DNA of 64,000 nucleotides from Phytohabitans kaempferiae (GTDB lineage Bacteria; Actinomycetota; Actinomycetes; Mycobacteriales; Micromonosporaceae), in NCBI RefSeq assembly GCF_042433955.1, contig NZ_JBHLUH010000089.1:95589-159588 (forward strand), written 5' to 3'. Each line of letters opens with the position of its first letter. The stretch's first letter is position 1. A program made the translations under genes and the position numbers. The notes under the pieces were generated by a model that searched no databases, had not been told where the DNA came from, and saw only the letters and a list, made by a program, of their open reading frames with translations. This document shows positions 16,767 through 26,629 of this stretch, piece by piece.

Positions 16767-17585
16767 TCAACTGGGCGACCAGACGCCCGTCGCGGCCGCC
16801 TCCCGCACGAAGTCGCGGAAGTCGCGCGCCTCGTGCCCGGTGACCCGCTTCACGTCGTCGGTCACGTGCGCGTTGCGGCCGTCGAGGATGCGGGCGAACA
16901 GGTCGGTCAGCGCCTCGGCCTCCTCCCGCGACACGCCCTCGGCGACCATCCGCGCGGCGCACTCCTCGGGCGTCACCTTCCGGAAGCGCACCGGCCGCCC
17001 CGACGCCGCCTGGATCTCCGCCGCCGCCTCCGCGAACGTCACCAGCCGGGGGCCGGTCAACTCGTACGTCCGGCCGTTGTGCCCCTCGCCGGTCAGCGCC
17101 GCCACCACCACGTCCGCCACGTCCTCGACGTCGACGAAGGGCTCCGGCACGTCGGTGGGCAGCGCGATCTCACCGGCCAGCACCGGCGGCAGCAGGAAGT
17201 GTTCGTTGAAGTCCTGGGCGAACCAGGTCGCGCGCACCACCGTCCACTCCGGACCGGCCTCCCGTACCCCGCGCTCGCTGATCTCGGCCTCCTCCTCGCC
17301 GCGGCCGGACAGGAGCACGAGGCGGCGTACACCGGCGGCCGTCGCCCGTTCCGCGAATGCCCGGATCGACTCCGCGGCGCCGGGGAAGGCGAGGTCGGGG
17401 TGGTAGGTGATGTAGGCGGCGGTGACGCCGTCGAGGAGCGGGAGCCAGGTGTCGGGGTCGGCGTTCCAGTCGAACGAAGGCCGCCCCGAACGCGAGCCGA
17501 CGCGGACCGGAAGGCCGCGGGCGGTGAGACGATCGTTGACCCGGCGGCCGGTCTTGCCGGTGCCGCCAATCAGCAGGTAAGTCAT
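16767..17585 (-). CDS. NmrA-family NAD(P)-binding protein
   Basis: A 272-residue atypical short-chain dehydrogenase fold. The N-terminus TYLLIGGTGKTGRRV holds the GGxGxxG nucleotide site; the catalytic YxxxK of true SDRs is absent. Similar actinobacterial proteins act as redox sensors or NAD(P)H:quinone reductase-like enzymes. It is divergent from an AraC regulator with 80 bases between the starts, so it is probably that regulator's target. The start ATG lacks a good ribosome binding site and may be leaderless. Confidence 0.87.
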   Translation of the reverse strand: MTYLLIGGTGKTGRRVNDRLTARGLPVRVGSRSGRPSFDWNADPDTWLPLLDGVTAAYITYHPDLAFPGAAESIRAFAERATAAGVRRLVLLSGRGEEEAEISERGVREAGPEWTVVRATWFAQDFNEHFLLPPVLAGEIALPTDVPEPFVDVEDVADVVVAALTGEGHNGRTYELTGPRLVTFAEAAAEIQAASGRPVRFRKVTPEECAARMVAEGVSREEAEALTDLFARILDGRNAHVTDDVKRVTGHEARDFRDFVREAAATGVWSPS

Positions 17586-17665
17586 GTGTCCAGTTCAGCG
17601 TGACCGGTGGAGTGGGGCCATGGGCGACGAGCGCACCGGCATACGCGATCGTCTACGCTGGGCGC

Positions 17666-18601
17666 GTGGACGCACTCGCCGGCCTGCTCGGCGGCCCCCG
17701 CGCCCGGGGCGCCTTCCTGCTCCGCGTCGTGCTCGATCCGCCGTGGTCGGTGCGGGTGCAGGACCGCGCGGCGCTCGCGGTGGTCGCCGTCGCGCGCGGC
17801 GCCGCGTGGGCGATCCCGGAGGGCGCAGACCCCGTTGAGGTACGGGCTGGGGACGTCCTCGTGGTGCGCGGGCCGGAGGCGTACACGGTGGCCGACGCGC
17901 CGACCACGCCGCCGCAGGTGATCATCCATCCGGACGAGCGCTGCACCACGCTGTACGGCGAGGATCTGAGCGTCGCGATGGACCGCGGCGTGCGCACGTG
18001 GGGCAACACCGCCGAGGGCGAGTCGGTGATGCTCGTGGGCACCTACCAGAGCGCCGGTGAGATCAGCGAACGCCTGCTGCGCGCCCTGCCTCCGCTGCTC
18101 GTGCTCCGCCGCGACGAGTGGGACAGCCCGCTCGTGCCGCTGCTCGCCACCGAGATCAGCAAGGACGACCAGGGGCAGTCGGCAGTCCTCGACCGGCTGC
18201 TCGACCTGCTGCTCATCGCGTTGCTGCGGGCGTGGTTCGCGCGGGCCGAGTCGACGCCGGGGTGGTTTCGCGCGCAGGCCGATCCGGTCGTGGGACGGGC
18301 GCTGCGGATGCTGCACAACCATCCGGCCCATCCCTGGACGGTCGCCGCGCTCGCCGGGCGGGTGGGCGTTTCGCGGGCCGCGTTCGCCCGCCGCTTCACC
18401 GAACTGGTCGGCGAGCCCCCGATGGCCTACCTGACGTCGTGGCGCCTCGCGCTCGCCGCCGACCTGCTCCGCGAGCCGGAGGCCACGCTGGGCGCGGTGG
18501 CGCGGCAGGTGGGATACGGCAGCCCGTTCGCGCTGAGCGCCGCGTTTAAGCGGGTGCGCGGGGTGAGCCCGCAGGAGTACCGAGCGGCCGTCTCGGCCTG
18601 A
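17666..18601 (+). CDS. AraC-family regulator with an N-terminal cupin domain
   Basis: A 311-residue regulator. Residues 1-150 form a cupin-like sensor of the AraC group (ARGAFLLRVVLDPPWSVRV...VRAGDVLVVRG). The last 100 residues carry two helix-turn-helix segments (WTVAALAGRVGVSRAAFARRFTELVG and TLGAVARQVGYGSPFALSAAFKR). GTG 17666 is preferred as start because a -10-like TACGCT ends about six bases before it, the common leaderless layout; a longer frame from 17600 is possible. It diverges from the NmrA-type gene and probably activates it in response to a small ligand. Confidence 0.88.
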   Translation: MDALAGLLGGPRARGAFLLRVVLDPPWSVRVQDRAALAVVAVARGAAWAIPEGADPVEVRAGDVLVVRGPEAYTVADAPTTPPQVIIHPDERCTTLYGEDLSVAMDRGVRTWGNTAEGESVMLVGTYQSAGEISERLLRALPPLLVLRRDEWDSPLVPLLATEISKDDQGQSAVLDRLLDLLLIALLRAWFARAESTPGWFRAQADPVVGRALRMLHNHPAHPWTVAALAGRVGVSRAAFARRFTELVGEPPMAYLTSWRLALAADLLREPEATLGAVARQVGYGSPFALSAAFKRVRGVSPQEYRAAVSA

Positions 18602-18690
18602 GCCGCGGGGGATGGGGCTCAGGTGCCGCTCGGGGCTGAGCGACCGGTTGGTGGGGTGAGGATTCCACGGGTTTGGTGTCCGCGCTTTCG

Positions 18691-18833
18691 CGGCTGAGCC
18701 GCCGGTCAGAGATGGGGCTGAGCCGCCGGTCAGTGGTCGGGCTGAGCCGGCGGTCAGCGTGCGCGACCGAGCCGTGCGGTGGCTGAGCCGGCGGGCAGCG
18801 GGCGGGGCCGGTCCGCCCTGAGCCGCCGGTCAG
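18691..18833. repeat. Five spaced copies of CTGAGCCG(C/G)CGGTCAG
   Basis: The 16-mer CTGAGCCGCCGGTCAG and its one-base variants occur near 18693, 18718, 18741, 18783 and 18818 in the spacer between the AraC gene and the DUF2231 gene. Each has CTGA/TCAG arms around a GC core, so it can fold into a small hairpin. Both flanking genes converge on this spacer, so the array may act as a bidirectional terminator or be a repetitive element. Confidence 0.7.
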
Positions 18834-18842
18834 CCGCGTGGC

Positions 18843-19343
18843 TCACTGCCCTTCCCAGACCGCCTTCGCGCCGGAGTCGCCGGTGCGGACGACGTAGTAG
18901 AGCGCGGCCGCGGCCGCGAGCACCGACAACACGGCCAGCGCCACCGACAGGACGCGCGTGCCGCCCGGCCCGCCGGCGGTGCGGGCCGCGGCGCCGCCCG
19001 GACCGACGAAGGACACCAGCGCGAGCGTCACCACGCCAAGCGCGATCGCCGCCCACATCGTCATCGTGCCGAGGTCCTGGTGCTGCTCGATCACCGGCAC
19101 GAACTCCTCCGTCACGCGGTCCCGCTCCCGCATCCGCTCGAAGAACGCGTCGCCGGAGAGCTTCGCCAGCAGTGCGGAGATCGGCCCGACCACCGCGAGA
19201 CCGGCCAGGACGAGCCGGATGTGCGGGCGGAGGAAGGGCAGTATCGCGTACGCCACCGCCGCCAGTGCGAGCAGCGGTACGAACACCACCGCCGCGTGGA
19301 TCAGCAGGGGGTGGGCGGGAATCCCCATTAACTCCTCGAACAC
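18843..19343 (-). CDS. DUF2231 membrane protein
   Basis: A 166-residue membrane protein with four hydrophobic segments. The N-terminal GIPAHPLLIHAAVVFVPLLAL is the DUF2231 signature, a family of four-helix membrane proteins of unknown function that often bind haem or accompany electron-transfer genes. GTG at 19343 follows GGAG with a five-base spacer. Codon 5 is TTA, the rarest leucine codon in such genomes and, in streptomycetes, a target of developmental control through the bldA tRNA; whether this host uses that control is unknown. Confidence 0.85.
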   Translation of the reverse strand: MFEELMGIPAHPLLIHAAVVFVPLLALAAVAYAILPFLRPHIRLVLAGLAVVGPISALLAKLSGDAFFERMRERDRVTEEFVPVIEQHQDLGTMTMWAAIALGVVTLALVSFVGPGGAAARTAGGPGGTRVLSVALAVLSVLAAAAALYYVVRTGDSGAKAVWEGQ

Positions 19344-19772
19344 GGTCTCTCCTCGGTCGTGGGCTGCGCGTTGGCGTACGGATACCACGCGCCCAGGCGG
19401 TAGGTGGTTCAATCCTCAATCAAAAAGAAACAGGGAACGTGCGTCGCCGCCCGTGGCGGTCGCGTTCGTGCTGGCGGGCCGGCTCCCGGCTGTCATCGGT
19501 GGAGCGGGACCTGTGGACCGGCGTGGCACGGCTCTGCGGGGCGAGGCGCGGGGGCGGCGTTCTCGATCGAGACACCTGCCGACCGTACATCGAACGCCGC
19601 TGAAGTGGTTGGACGTCCGACCTGCTCGTGGGCGGCCGGGCCGGCCGGTGCACGTGGACGGTGCACAGTGGACCCGGCTCCGGACGCGTGTCCTTTCCCG
19701 GCCGCGGCGACCTCCTCGACGACGCGAAAGCCGGCGCGGCCGGGCGCCTGCCCCGACCGCACCGGTGCCCGC
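19344..19772. other. 429-bp gene-free spacer with a short A-rich island
   Basis: No credible gene. At about 19405-19440 there is an unusually A+T-rich run (TCAATCAAAAAGAAACAGG) that could belong to the promoter of the minus-strand DUF2231 gene. Several TGTGGAC and GGTGCAC words are scattered through the rest. Confidence 0.5.
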
Positions 19773-20813
<1,041 letters not shown>

Positions 20814-21015
20814 GTGTCCTCCCCACAATCCGGATGGATCGATTGTGAGGAATCTTCGCGCTTCTCGATACCGGCTGTGTGACCGAGGGGCGAAGTCCGG
20901 ATAGATGGTGGTCGACGGCGAGGCTCCCGGCTCCCGGTGGACGGCCGTCCTGCTGTGGATGCGCGCCGGGCCGTGGCGCGGCCGTGCGGCCGTGCGGCCT
21001 GGCCGCCGTGTGGCC

Positions 21016-21933
21016 TCAGTGGTCGCCGGGCGCGCCTCCGGTGTCACCGAGCAGGTCCACACCGAGCGGGGTGAGCCGGTGCACGACCGCGCCGCCCTCG
21101 CGTTCGCTGGTGAGGAGGCCGGCGGCGCGGAGGGCGGTGGCGTGTTCGGAGACCGACGGCAGGCTTACGCCGGCAGCGCGGGCGAGCGCCGTCGTCGTGT
21201 GCCGCCCGGGCTCACCGAGCCGGCGGAGCACCGCGGCACGGGTCCGGCCGAGGAGGCGGGGGAGCGGGTCGCCGGGCGGCGCCGTGGGCGGGGCGGGGAC
21301 CGGATACACCAGCAGCACCGGTCGCCCCGGCTCGACCAGCAGGCGCGGACGCGGGCCGGCGTAACGGCTGGGCGCCAGCAGCAGCCCTTCGCCGGTGCCA
21401 TGCAGCTCGCCGCTCCACCACGTGTCGACCTGGAGCACCGGCGGTCGCCACCGCACCGAGGGATGCAGCCCGCCGAGTATGCCGTCCACACCGGACACCG
21501 CCCACCGGTGTGCCGCCCGGTCGACCGACCGGCGGTGCGCCAGCGCCAGCTCGCCCCACTGTGGACGAAGAGTGGCGTCGAACCATTCGCCGAGCGCCGC
21601 CGCCAGCAGTTCGACGGCGTCCCGGTCACCAGCGGCGAGGCGCCGTCGCCACGGTGTCGCCGGCAGGTGCGCGTACGCCCGCGCCACGTCGGCCCGTACG
21701 CGCCGGCGGGGTGTGGAGCGGATCGCGTCGAGGCCGGCCTCCACCGAGTCGAGCCCCTGGTAGGGCGTGACGAAGTCGGGCACCAGCCCGCGCGCCGGCA
21801 GCAGGTGGCGGAGAGGGCCGGCGGCCGCGCCGGGCAACACCTGGCTGGCGAGCACCGCCGTGCCGACCGGGTGCGGGCGCCGCACGAGCCGTACCCGCCC
21901 CAGGTCGGCCGGCCCGAGACGCAACGAGATCAC
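21016..21933 (-). CDS. Winged-helix (ArsR-like) regulator with a large N-terminal domain
   Basis: A 305-residue protein. The C-terminal 80 residues form a winged helix (LGEPGRHTTTALARAAGVSLPSVSEHATALRAAGLLTSERE...VVHRLTPLGVDLL). The N-terminal 200 residues match the DUF5937-type domain that precedes such helices in actinobacterial ArsR proteins. The sensor ligand is not known. It is divergent from the lipoprotein esterase with 97 bases between, so it may control that gene as well as itself. The start is GTG 21933 with no clear ribosome binding site. Confidence 0.82.
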   Translation of the reverse strand: MISLRLGPADLGRVRLVRRPHPVGTAVLASQVLPGAAAGPLRHLLPARGLVPDFVTPYQGLDSVEAGLDAIRSTPRRRVRADVARAYAHLPATPWRRRLAAGDRDAVELLAAALGEWFDATLRPQWGELALAHRRSVDRAAHRWAVSGVDGILGGLHPSVRWRPPVLQVDTWWSGELHGTGEGLLLAPSRYAGPRPRLLVEPGRPVLLVYPVPAPPTAPPGDPLPRLLGRTRAAVLRRLGEPGRHTTTALARAAGVSLPSVSEHATALRAAGLLTSEREGGAVVHRLTPLGVDLLGDTGGAPGDH

Positions 21934-22030
21934 CCAAGCAGCTTGCCGGTGTTCGGTCCTCGCCGAAAGGGTTGACCCGCGGGAGCGCCGGCGCGGAGGG
22001 TATCCCTACGGGGGCGGAAGGGGCCGGCTG

Positions 22031-22933
22031 GTGCGACGGACAGCGATGTGGGGCGTTTCGGTCAGCCTGGTGCTCGGCCTCGCCGCGTGCGGCGGCGACG
22101 GGTCGGCACCCTCCGCGAGCCAGGGGACGCCCACGAGCGCGGCGCCCGCCGTCGAGCCGGCGCCGGGCCGGCACCAGCTCACCTTCGACCACAATGGAAC
22201 GACCCGCCGGTACCGCCTCCACGCACCGCCCGGCTACGACGCCACACGGCCGGTGCCGCTGGTGATCGCGCTGCACCCGTTCCCCGGCGACGGGCTGTCG
22301 ATGAGCGAGATGGTCGGGCTGGACGAGGTGGCGGCGCGGGAGGGCTTCCTGACGGCGTACCCGGACGGGGTCGACGGCGGCTTCAACGCGTTCGTCTGTT
22401 GTGGACAGGCGGACGACGTCGGCTTCCTCAGGGCGCTCACCGAGCACCTGGTGGGCGCGTGGCGGGTCGACCCGGACCGGGTGTACCTCACCGGCATTTC
22501 CAACGGCGGCGACCTCAGCTTCCGCGCCGCGGTCGACGCGACCGGGGTCTTCGCCGCGATCGGGGCGGTGAGCGGCGGCTTCATCGGCGCGCTACCGGCG
22601 AGCCCCGGCTACGCGCCGAAAAGCCCGGTATCGGTGATCACGTTCATCGGTGACCAGGACCGGTACGCGAGCCAGTTTGAGGAAGGCGTCAAGAACTGGC
22701 GGGAGCGGCTTGGTTGCACCGAGGTCATGCCGGCGCCGAAGCGGCCCGCGCCGAACGTCGCACTGAGCCGGGCCCGCTGCGCGGACGGGAGCGACGTCGA
22801 GGTGTACACGGTCGAGGGGATGGGGCACTCCTGGCCGGGCGCCAAGTCCGGTGCGATGGCGGCGCCGGACGCGGGAGTGGTGGCGACGGACCTCATGTGG
22901 CGGTTCTTCGCCGCCCACCCCCGTCCGCGCTGA
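22031..22933 (+). CDS. Lipoprotein esterase, PHB-depolymerase/LpqC-like
   Basis: A 300-residue secreted lipoprotein. The leader ends in the lipobox L-G-L-A-A-C, so the mature protein would be lipid-anchored outside the membrane, followed by a Ser/Thr/Pro linker. The alpha/beta-hydrolase core has the nucleophile motif G-I-S-N-G-G, an oxyanion LHPFPGDG segment, a D in GDQDRY and a late GMGHSWPG His. This is the polyhydroxybutyrate depolymerase/feruloyl-esterase (LpqC) group, hydrolysing esters at the cell surface. GTG 22031 or ATG 22046 is the start. The gene ends before a pair of long hairpins. Confidence 0.85.
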   Translation: MRRTAMWGVSVSLVLGLAACGGDGSAPSASQGTPTSAAPAVEPAPGRHQLTFDHNGTTRRYRLHAPPGYDATRPVPLVIALHPFPGDGLSMSEMVGLDEVAAREGFLTAYPDGVDGGFNAFVCCGQADDVGFLRALTEHLVGAWRVDPDRVYLTGISNGGDLSFRAAVDATGVFAAIGAVSGGFIGALPASPGYAPKSPVSVITFIGDQDRYASQFEEGVKNWRERLGCTEVMPAPKRPAPNVALSRARCADGSDVEVYTVEGMGHSWPGAKSGAMAAPDAGVVATDLMWRFFAAHPRPR

Positions 22934-22995
22934 CCCGCGCCGTCGTCGACACCTGCTCGGGCTGTCCACCGGCGGGTCCGTCCACAGGCAGGGCG

Positions 22996-23079
22996 TGCGG
23001 TCGACCTGGCGGCGGGGCGCGGTGACGTTCGCGCCCCGTGGCCAGGTCGACCGCAGGCCGTGGTGTTGACGGCCTGCGG
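22996..23079. terminator. Two overlapping strong hairpins between convergent genes
   Basis: The first has a 15-bp perfect outer stem (22996-23010 with 23041-23055), a 3x3 internal loop and a 7-bp inner stem GGGGCGC/GCGCCCC around a ten-base loop. The second pairs CCGCAGGCCGT (23051-23061) with ACGGCCTGCGG (23069-23079) over a seven-base loop and shares four bases with the first. They lie between the esterase stop (22933) and the sulfatase stop (23084), so they probably end transcription from both sides. Confidence 0.85.
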
Positions 23080-23083
23080 CGGC

Positions 23084-25009
23084 CTACTGGGCGAAGGCGG
23101 TCAGGAAACGGTCGCGGAAGGCGTCCATCCGCCACACCGGGGTCCGTGGTCCGGGCTTGAGCCCCGCCTCCCAACCCCACGCGGTGACCCGGTCGAGCAC
23201 CGCCGGGTCGCGGGCGACGATCGTGATGGGCACGTCCCGCGTGGCGTCCGCGCCGGTCACGATCCGCGCCGGCTGGTGGTCGCCGAGGAAGACCAGCACG
23301 AGGTCGTCGTCGCCGTACTCTTCCACGTACGAGACGAGTGTGTTGAGGGAGTACTCCACGGAGAGGCGGTACTGCGTGCGCACGCGCGCCGGGTCCTTCC
23401 ACACCTCCTCCGGCGAGTCGCCCACGCGCGCCTCCTCGATGAAGATGGAGCCGTCCCCAACTTCGTCCCAGTCGAGCCACTTGGGCAGCGGCGTCCACGG
23501 GCCGTGGCTGGAGACGAGCGGGATCACCGACATCAGCGGCGGATGGTCGGGCTTGCCGTGCTCGAAGCGTTCGAAGGCGAGCATCGTGTACTGGTCGGGC
23601 ATGGTCGCCCAGCTGAAGCCGACACCTCGGTAGCCGAGGCTGTGCAGGTCGTACACGCGGTCGAACTCGTAGAACCGCCCTTCCGGCCACGCCCGCGTGA
23701 TGCCCGGCATGACACCGACCGTGTCCCACTCGGCCCTCGCGAACGCACCGGTCAGCGTGAGGCGGTCGCTGGCGGTCACGGTGTGGTACCGCTGCTGGTT
23801 GTTCACCCACAGGCCGGACAGGAGTGTGGAGTGGGCGAGCCAACTGCCCCCGCCCGAGGTGGGGGAGGTGAGCCAGCCGCTGCGGGAGGCGTAGCCGGCG
23901 GCGGTGAGGCGACGGTCGCCGTCCGCGAGCACCGCGCCGATCTGGGACGCGAACTCCGGGTCCTCGACCGCGTCCCGCCCGTAGCTCTCCACGAACGCGA
24001 GCACCACGTCCTTCCCCCGTAGCCCGCCGAGCAGCTGCTCCGGCGGCGTGTCGCGGAACGCGTCCATCGCCGCCTCCTCCCGGAACGCCTGCTGGTCGCG
24101 GATGCTGGCCACCACGCGGCGGCCGTGGTCGTACGCGAGCGTGGCGGTGTCCCGGGCGGCGACCGGCTCGCCGGGCACGATCTCCACGCCGACGACCGCG
24201 CAGGCGACCCATCCGGCCGTGAGCGCGGCCACGGTGCGGGCGGAGGCGGTGCGGTGTCTCGCGGCCACAGTTGACAGTCGCAGGAGGGAGAGCGCCGCGA
24301 GTACGGGCAGGGCGATGGCGAGCACCACCGCGCCGACCACCGCGCCGACCGCGCCCGCCTGGCCCACCGAGTCGCGGAGCACGACCAGCGCGTCGTCGAG
24401 AAGGACCCAGTCGAGTACGAGGTCGAAGGGGCGGTCCAGCACCGAGAGGAAGCCCATGTCCAGAAGGCGCACGACCGCGAGCACACCGAGGAGCGCGCCG
24501 ACCACCACGGCCACCGGGCGGCGCGGCGCCGCCGGAAGCAGGAGCAGGACGGCGATGCCGACAAGAGCTTCCAGGGGTACGCGGGCGAAGACGCCCGGCC
24601 GCAGCAGCTCCAGGTCGCCCGGTGCGACGAGCGCGGCGAGCACGAGGAGGCCGGCGAGCACGGTGACGGCGACCGAGGCGGCTCGCCGGAGGTGCGTGGC
24701 TTTCGGGCGAGCGGTCGGCGCCGGTGTTTCCGGCTCGTCCGGTGCCCGGTCGTCGGGCACCCGCGCCGCGGGCGCGCCGGCCGGTGGCTGCTCGGGGCGA
24801 GGCTGCTGGCTGTTCGGTGGCTGCTTGGGGCGAGGCTGCCCGTCCCCGACCTCGTCGGGCGCCCCCACCGGTGACGGCTTCCCGTCCCGTATCCGCCCGG
24901 CCGGCGGCTGCGCGGGCGCTCGATCCTCCGGCGCCCGTTCCTGCGGTCCGTGGCTGTCCGGCACCTGATCGTCTGGTACCCGCGTGTCACGCACCTGCTT
25001 CTTCGGCAC
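23084..25009 (-). CDS. LtaS-like membrane sulfatase/phosphoglycerol transferase-type protein
   Basis: A 641-residue protein in three parts. Residues 1-110 are a low-complexity Pro/Arg/Asp/Glu linker. About five hydrophobic segments follow. The C-terminal 340 residues form an extracytoplasmic alkaline-phosphatase-fold domain with metal-site segments VVLAFVESYGRDA, SPTSGGGSWLAHSTLLSG (probable nucleophile), SSHGPW and VFLGDHQPA. The architecture is that of lipoteichoic-acid synthase and related phosphoglycerol transferases or sulfatases, which act on lipid-linked or surface glycans. GTG 25009 follows AAGGA by seven bases. It is divergent from a TetR gene. The exact substrate is not predictable. 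Confidence 0.85.
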   Translation of the reverse strand: MPKKQVRDTRVPDDQVPDSHGPQERAPEDRAPAQPPAGRIRDGKPSPVGAPDEVGDGQPRPKQPPNSQQPRPEQPPAGAPAARVPDDRAPDEPETPAPTARPKATHLRRAASVAVTVLAGLLVLAALVAPGDLELLRPGVFARVPLEALVGIAVLLLLPAAPRRPVAVVVGALLGVLAVVRLLDMGFLSVLDRPFDLVLDWVLLDDALVVLRDSVGQAGAVGAVVGAVVLAIALPVLAALSLLRLSTVAARHRTASARTVAALTAGWVACAVVGVEIVPGEPVAARDTATLAYDHGRRVVASIRDQQAFREEAAMDAFRDTPPEQLLGGLRGKDVVLAFVESYGRDAVEDPEFASQIGAVLADGDRRLTAAGYASRSGWLTSPTSGGGSWLAHSTLLSGLWVNNQQRYHTVTASDRLTLTGAFARAEWDTVGVMPGITRAWPEGRFYEFDRVYDLHSLGYRGVGFSWATMPDQYTMLAFERFEHGKPDHPPLMSVIPLVSSHGPWTPLPKWLDWDEVGDGSIFIEEARVGDSPEEVWKDPARVRTQYRLSVEYSLNTLVSYVEEYGDDDLVLVFLGDHQPARIVTGADATRDVPITIVARDPAVLDRVTAWGWEAGLKPGPRTPVWRMDAFRDRFLTAFAQ

Positions 25010-25094
25010 CCCAAAATCCTTCTGTGTGGCCCGGTGAGGCGGCCGATCGTACGCGGCCCGGTGAGGCGGTGATCGTGCGGGCACCCCGAAGAAC

Positions 25095-25129
25095 TGTGTC
25101 TACCAGACATCTTGTGTCCACCGTATACT
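25095..25129 (+). promoter_or_regulatory. TetR promoter region with repeated TGTGTCYACC
   Basis: TATACT (25124-25129) is a good -10 hexamer upstream of the TetR start. The ten-mer TGTGTC(T/C)ACC occurs at 25095-25104 and 25113-25122, 18 bases apart, and TGTCT-ACC-AGACA at 25097-25109 is a short inverted repeat. These are candidate repressor half-sites. Further left, GCCCGGTGAGGCGG is also present twice (about 25030 and 25057). Confidence 0.55.
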
Positions 25130-25170
25130 GGTGCGGATCGGTGCGAACGATGGACGCGGAGGTCGCGAGG

Positions 25171-25893
25171 ATGGCGACACCGGAAGGTGACACGACGGCC
25201 CCCAGCGCCGCTGGCGTGGAGCTGCTCTGGGGGCACCAGGGCCGGCGGACCCGGGGGCCGCGACCGGCGCTCACGCTCGCCAGCATCGCCGACGCGGCGA
25301 TCCGGGTCGCCGACGAGGAGGGCCTCGACGCGGTCTCGATGCAGCGGGTTGCCGCCGCGCTCGGCGTCACGAAGATGGCGCTGTACCGCTACGTCCCCAG
25401 CAAGGCCGAGCTCCTGGCCGTGATGACCGAGGTCGCGGTGGGCGAGCCTCCCGCCATCTACAACGTTCCCGGTGGCTGGCGGCGCAAGATCGAGGAGTGG
25501 GCCGAGATGCTGCGGGCCACCTGGCAGGAGCATCCATGGCTCCCCACCGCGACACTTGGCGAGCGTCTGATGGGGCCACGCGAGACGGGCTGGGCCGAGG
25601 TCGCGGTCTCGGCGCTGGAGGGCACCGGCCTGAGCGGCGCCGAGCGGATGAACGCGGTGTTCCTCGTCAGCGGTCACGTGCGCAACACTCAGTCGCAGCC
25701 GTGGATCGCTGACCCGCGGCTCAGCCCGCTGCTCACCGACCTCGTGCGCCGGGAGAAGGAGCGCTTTTCGGCCCTGGTCGCGGCCATCGACGACACGGGT
25801 CCGGACGCCGGTGACAACGGCTGGTCGTTCGGGCTCAACCGCATCCTCGACGGCCTGGAGCAGCTGATCGAGTCACGTGCCGCGTTCGCCTGA
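25171..25893 (+). CDS. TetR-family transcriptional regulator
   Basis: A 240-residue regulator of the TetR subgroup with a 40-residue N-terminal arm before the helix-turn-helix (LTLASIADAAIRVADEEG...VAAALGVTKMALYRYVPSKAELLAVM). The C-terminal domain is of the TetR_C type common in efflux and antibiotic regulators. ATG 25171 has GGAGG eight bases upstream; ATG 25150 is a possible longer start. Its start faces that of the LtaS-like gene across about 160 bases, so it may control the surface-polymer enzyme. Confidence 0.88.
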   Translation: MATPEGDTTAPSAAGVELLWGHQGRRTRGPRPALTLASIADAAIRVADEEGLDAVSMQRVAAALGVTKMALYRYVPSKAELLAVMTEVAVGEPPAIYNVPGGWRRKIEEWAEMLRATWQEHPWLPTATLGERLMGPRETGWAEVAVSALEGTGLSGAERMNAVFLVSGHVRNTQSQPWIADPRLSPLLTDLVRREKERFSALVAAIDDTGPDAGDNGWSFGLNRILDGLEQLIESRAAFA

Positions 25894-25984
25894 CCCGCGT
25901 CCGCACCGCCGGGCGCCGGGCCGCGTAGCCGTCACGTCGGGCTCCCCGCCACAGATCGCGGCAGCGGTGGGGATGGACCCTGGG

Positions 25985-26071
25985 GTCTGTTTCGTAAGGG
26001 CATGGCCTGCGGCGGTACCGGACGCCGCCTGGACTCCGCCTCGGCTCGAACCGACCCCTTGTGAAACAGAC
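25985..26071. repeat. 87-bp element with 16-bp imperfect terminal inverted repeats
   Basis: GTCTGTTTCGTAAGGG (25985-26000) is the inverse of the sequence at 26056-26071 at 14 of 16 positions. Inside, GCGGCG and CGCCGC (26009-26014, 26023-26028) form a second stem. It fills most of the spacer between convergent genes. It may be a MITE-like remnant or a large two-stem bidirectional terminator; no flanking target duplication is obvious. Confidence 0.6.
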
Positions 26072-26072
26072 G

Positions 26073-26534
26073 CTAGCCGCCGCGGCGGTAGGTGAGCCCG
26101 AAGTCGACGTGCCACTGCTCGCCGTCTCGCGACATCTCCCACTGCCCGTCGATGACCTGGCCGTCGTCGCTGAGCGTGCCCGTGTACCGCTGGTTGAAGC
26201 CGGGCGCGTGGCGCCAGACCGCCCACACTCCGCCGTCGAACGTCATCTGGTAGACGCGGTACACACCGCGCGCGTCCGCGTACATCATCGTGAACTGCTC
26301 GGTGGCGTCGTCGAGCCCGATGAGCGCGGTGGGGGGCATCGGGTTGTCCTCCCGCCACACCGCCGGCGTCGACTCCGGCAGCGGATGGCTGTCGGCGAAC
26401 TGCCGCAGGAACTTGCCGTCCTCGACCCAGGTGAACTCGCACCAACCCGAGCCCACGCCCTCCACGCTCGGCTGCACGATCCACCGGCCGACCAGCGCGT
26501 CGAGCCGGACCAGGTCCGGATGTCTGGCGCCCAT
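26073..26534 (-). CDS. Small beta-barrel-like protein of unknown function
   Basis: A 153-residue soluble protein starting LVRLDALVGRWIVQPS and rich in beta-forming segments (FTMMYADARGVYRVYQMTFDGGVWAVWRHAPGFNQRYTG, QVIDGQWEMSRDGEQWHVDFGLTYRR). This pattern of an opening GRW and a closing DFxLTYRR resembles lipocalin-like DUF1579 proteins that bind small hydrophobic ligands, but the assignment is loose. No signal peptide. It lies at the end of a run of minus-strand genes, 95 bases from the flavin-binding protein. Confidence 0.7.
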   Translation of the reverse strand: MGARHPDLVRLDALVGRWIVQPSVEGVGSGWCEFTWVEDGKFLRQFADSHPLPESTPAVWREDNPMPPTALIGLDDATEQFTMMYADARGVYRVYQMTFDGGVWAVWRHAPGFNQRYTGTLSDDGQVIDGQWEMSRDGEQWHVDFGLTYRRGG

Positions 26535-26629
26535 GCCGTCGCCTTCCGTGTGGGGTGATCACTCGTCACGGTACCGGCGGACACAGAAACGCGCGTGTCA
26601 GCGACCGGGCGCCGGACAGCGGCGAGGGG

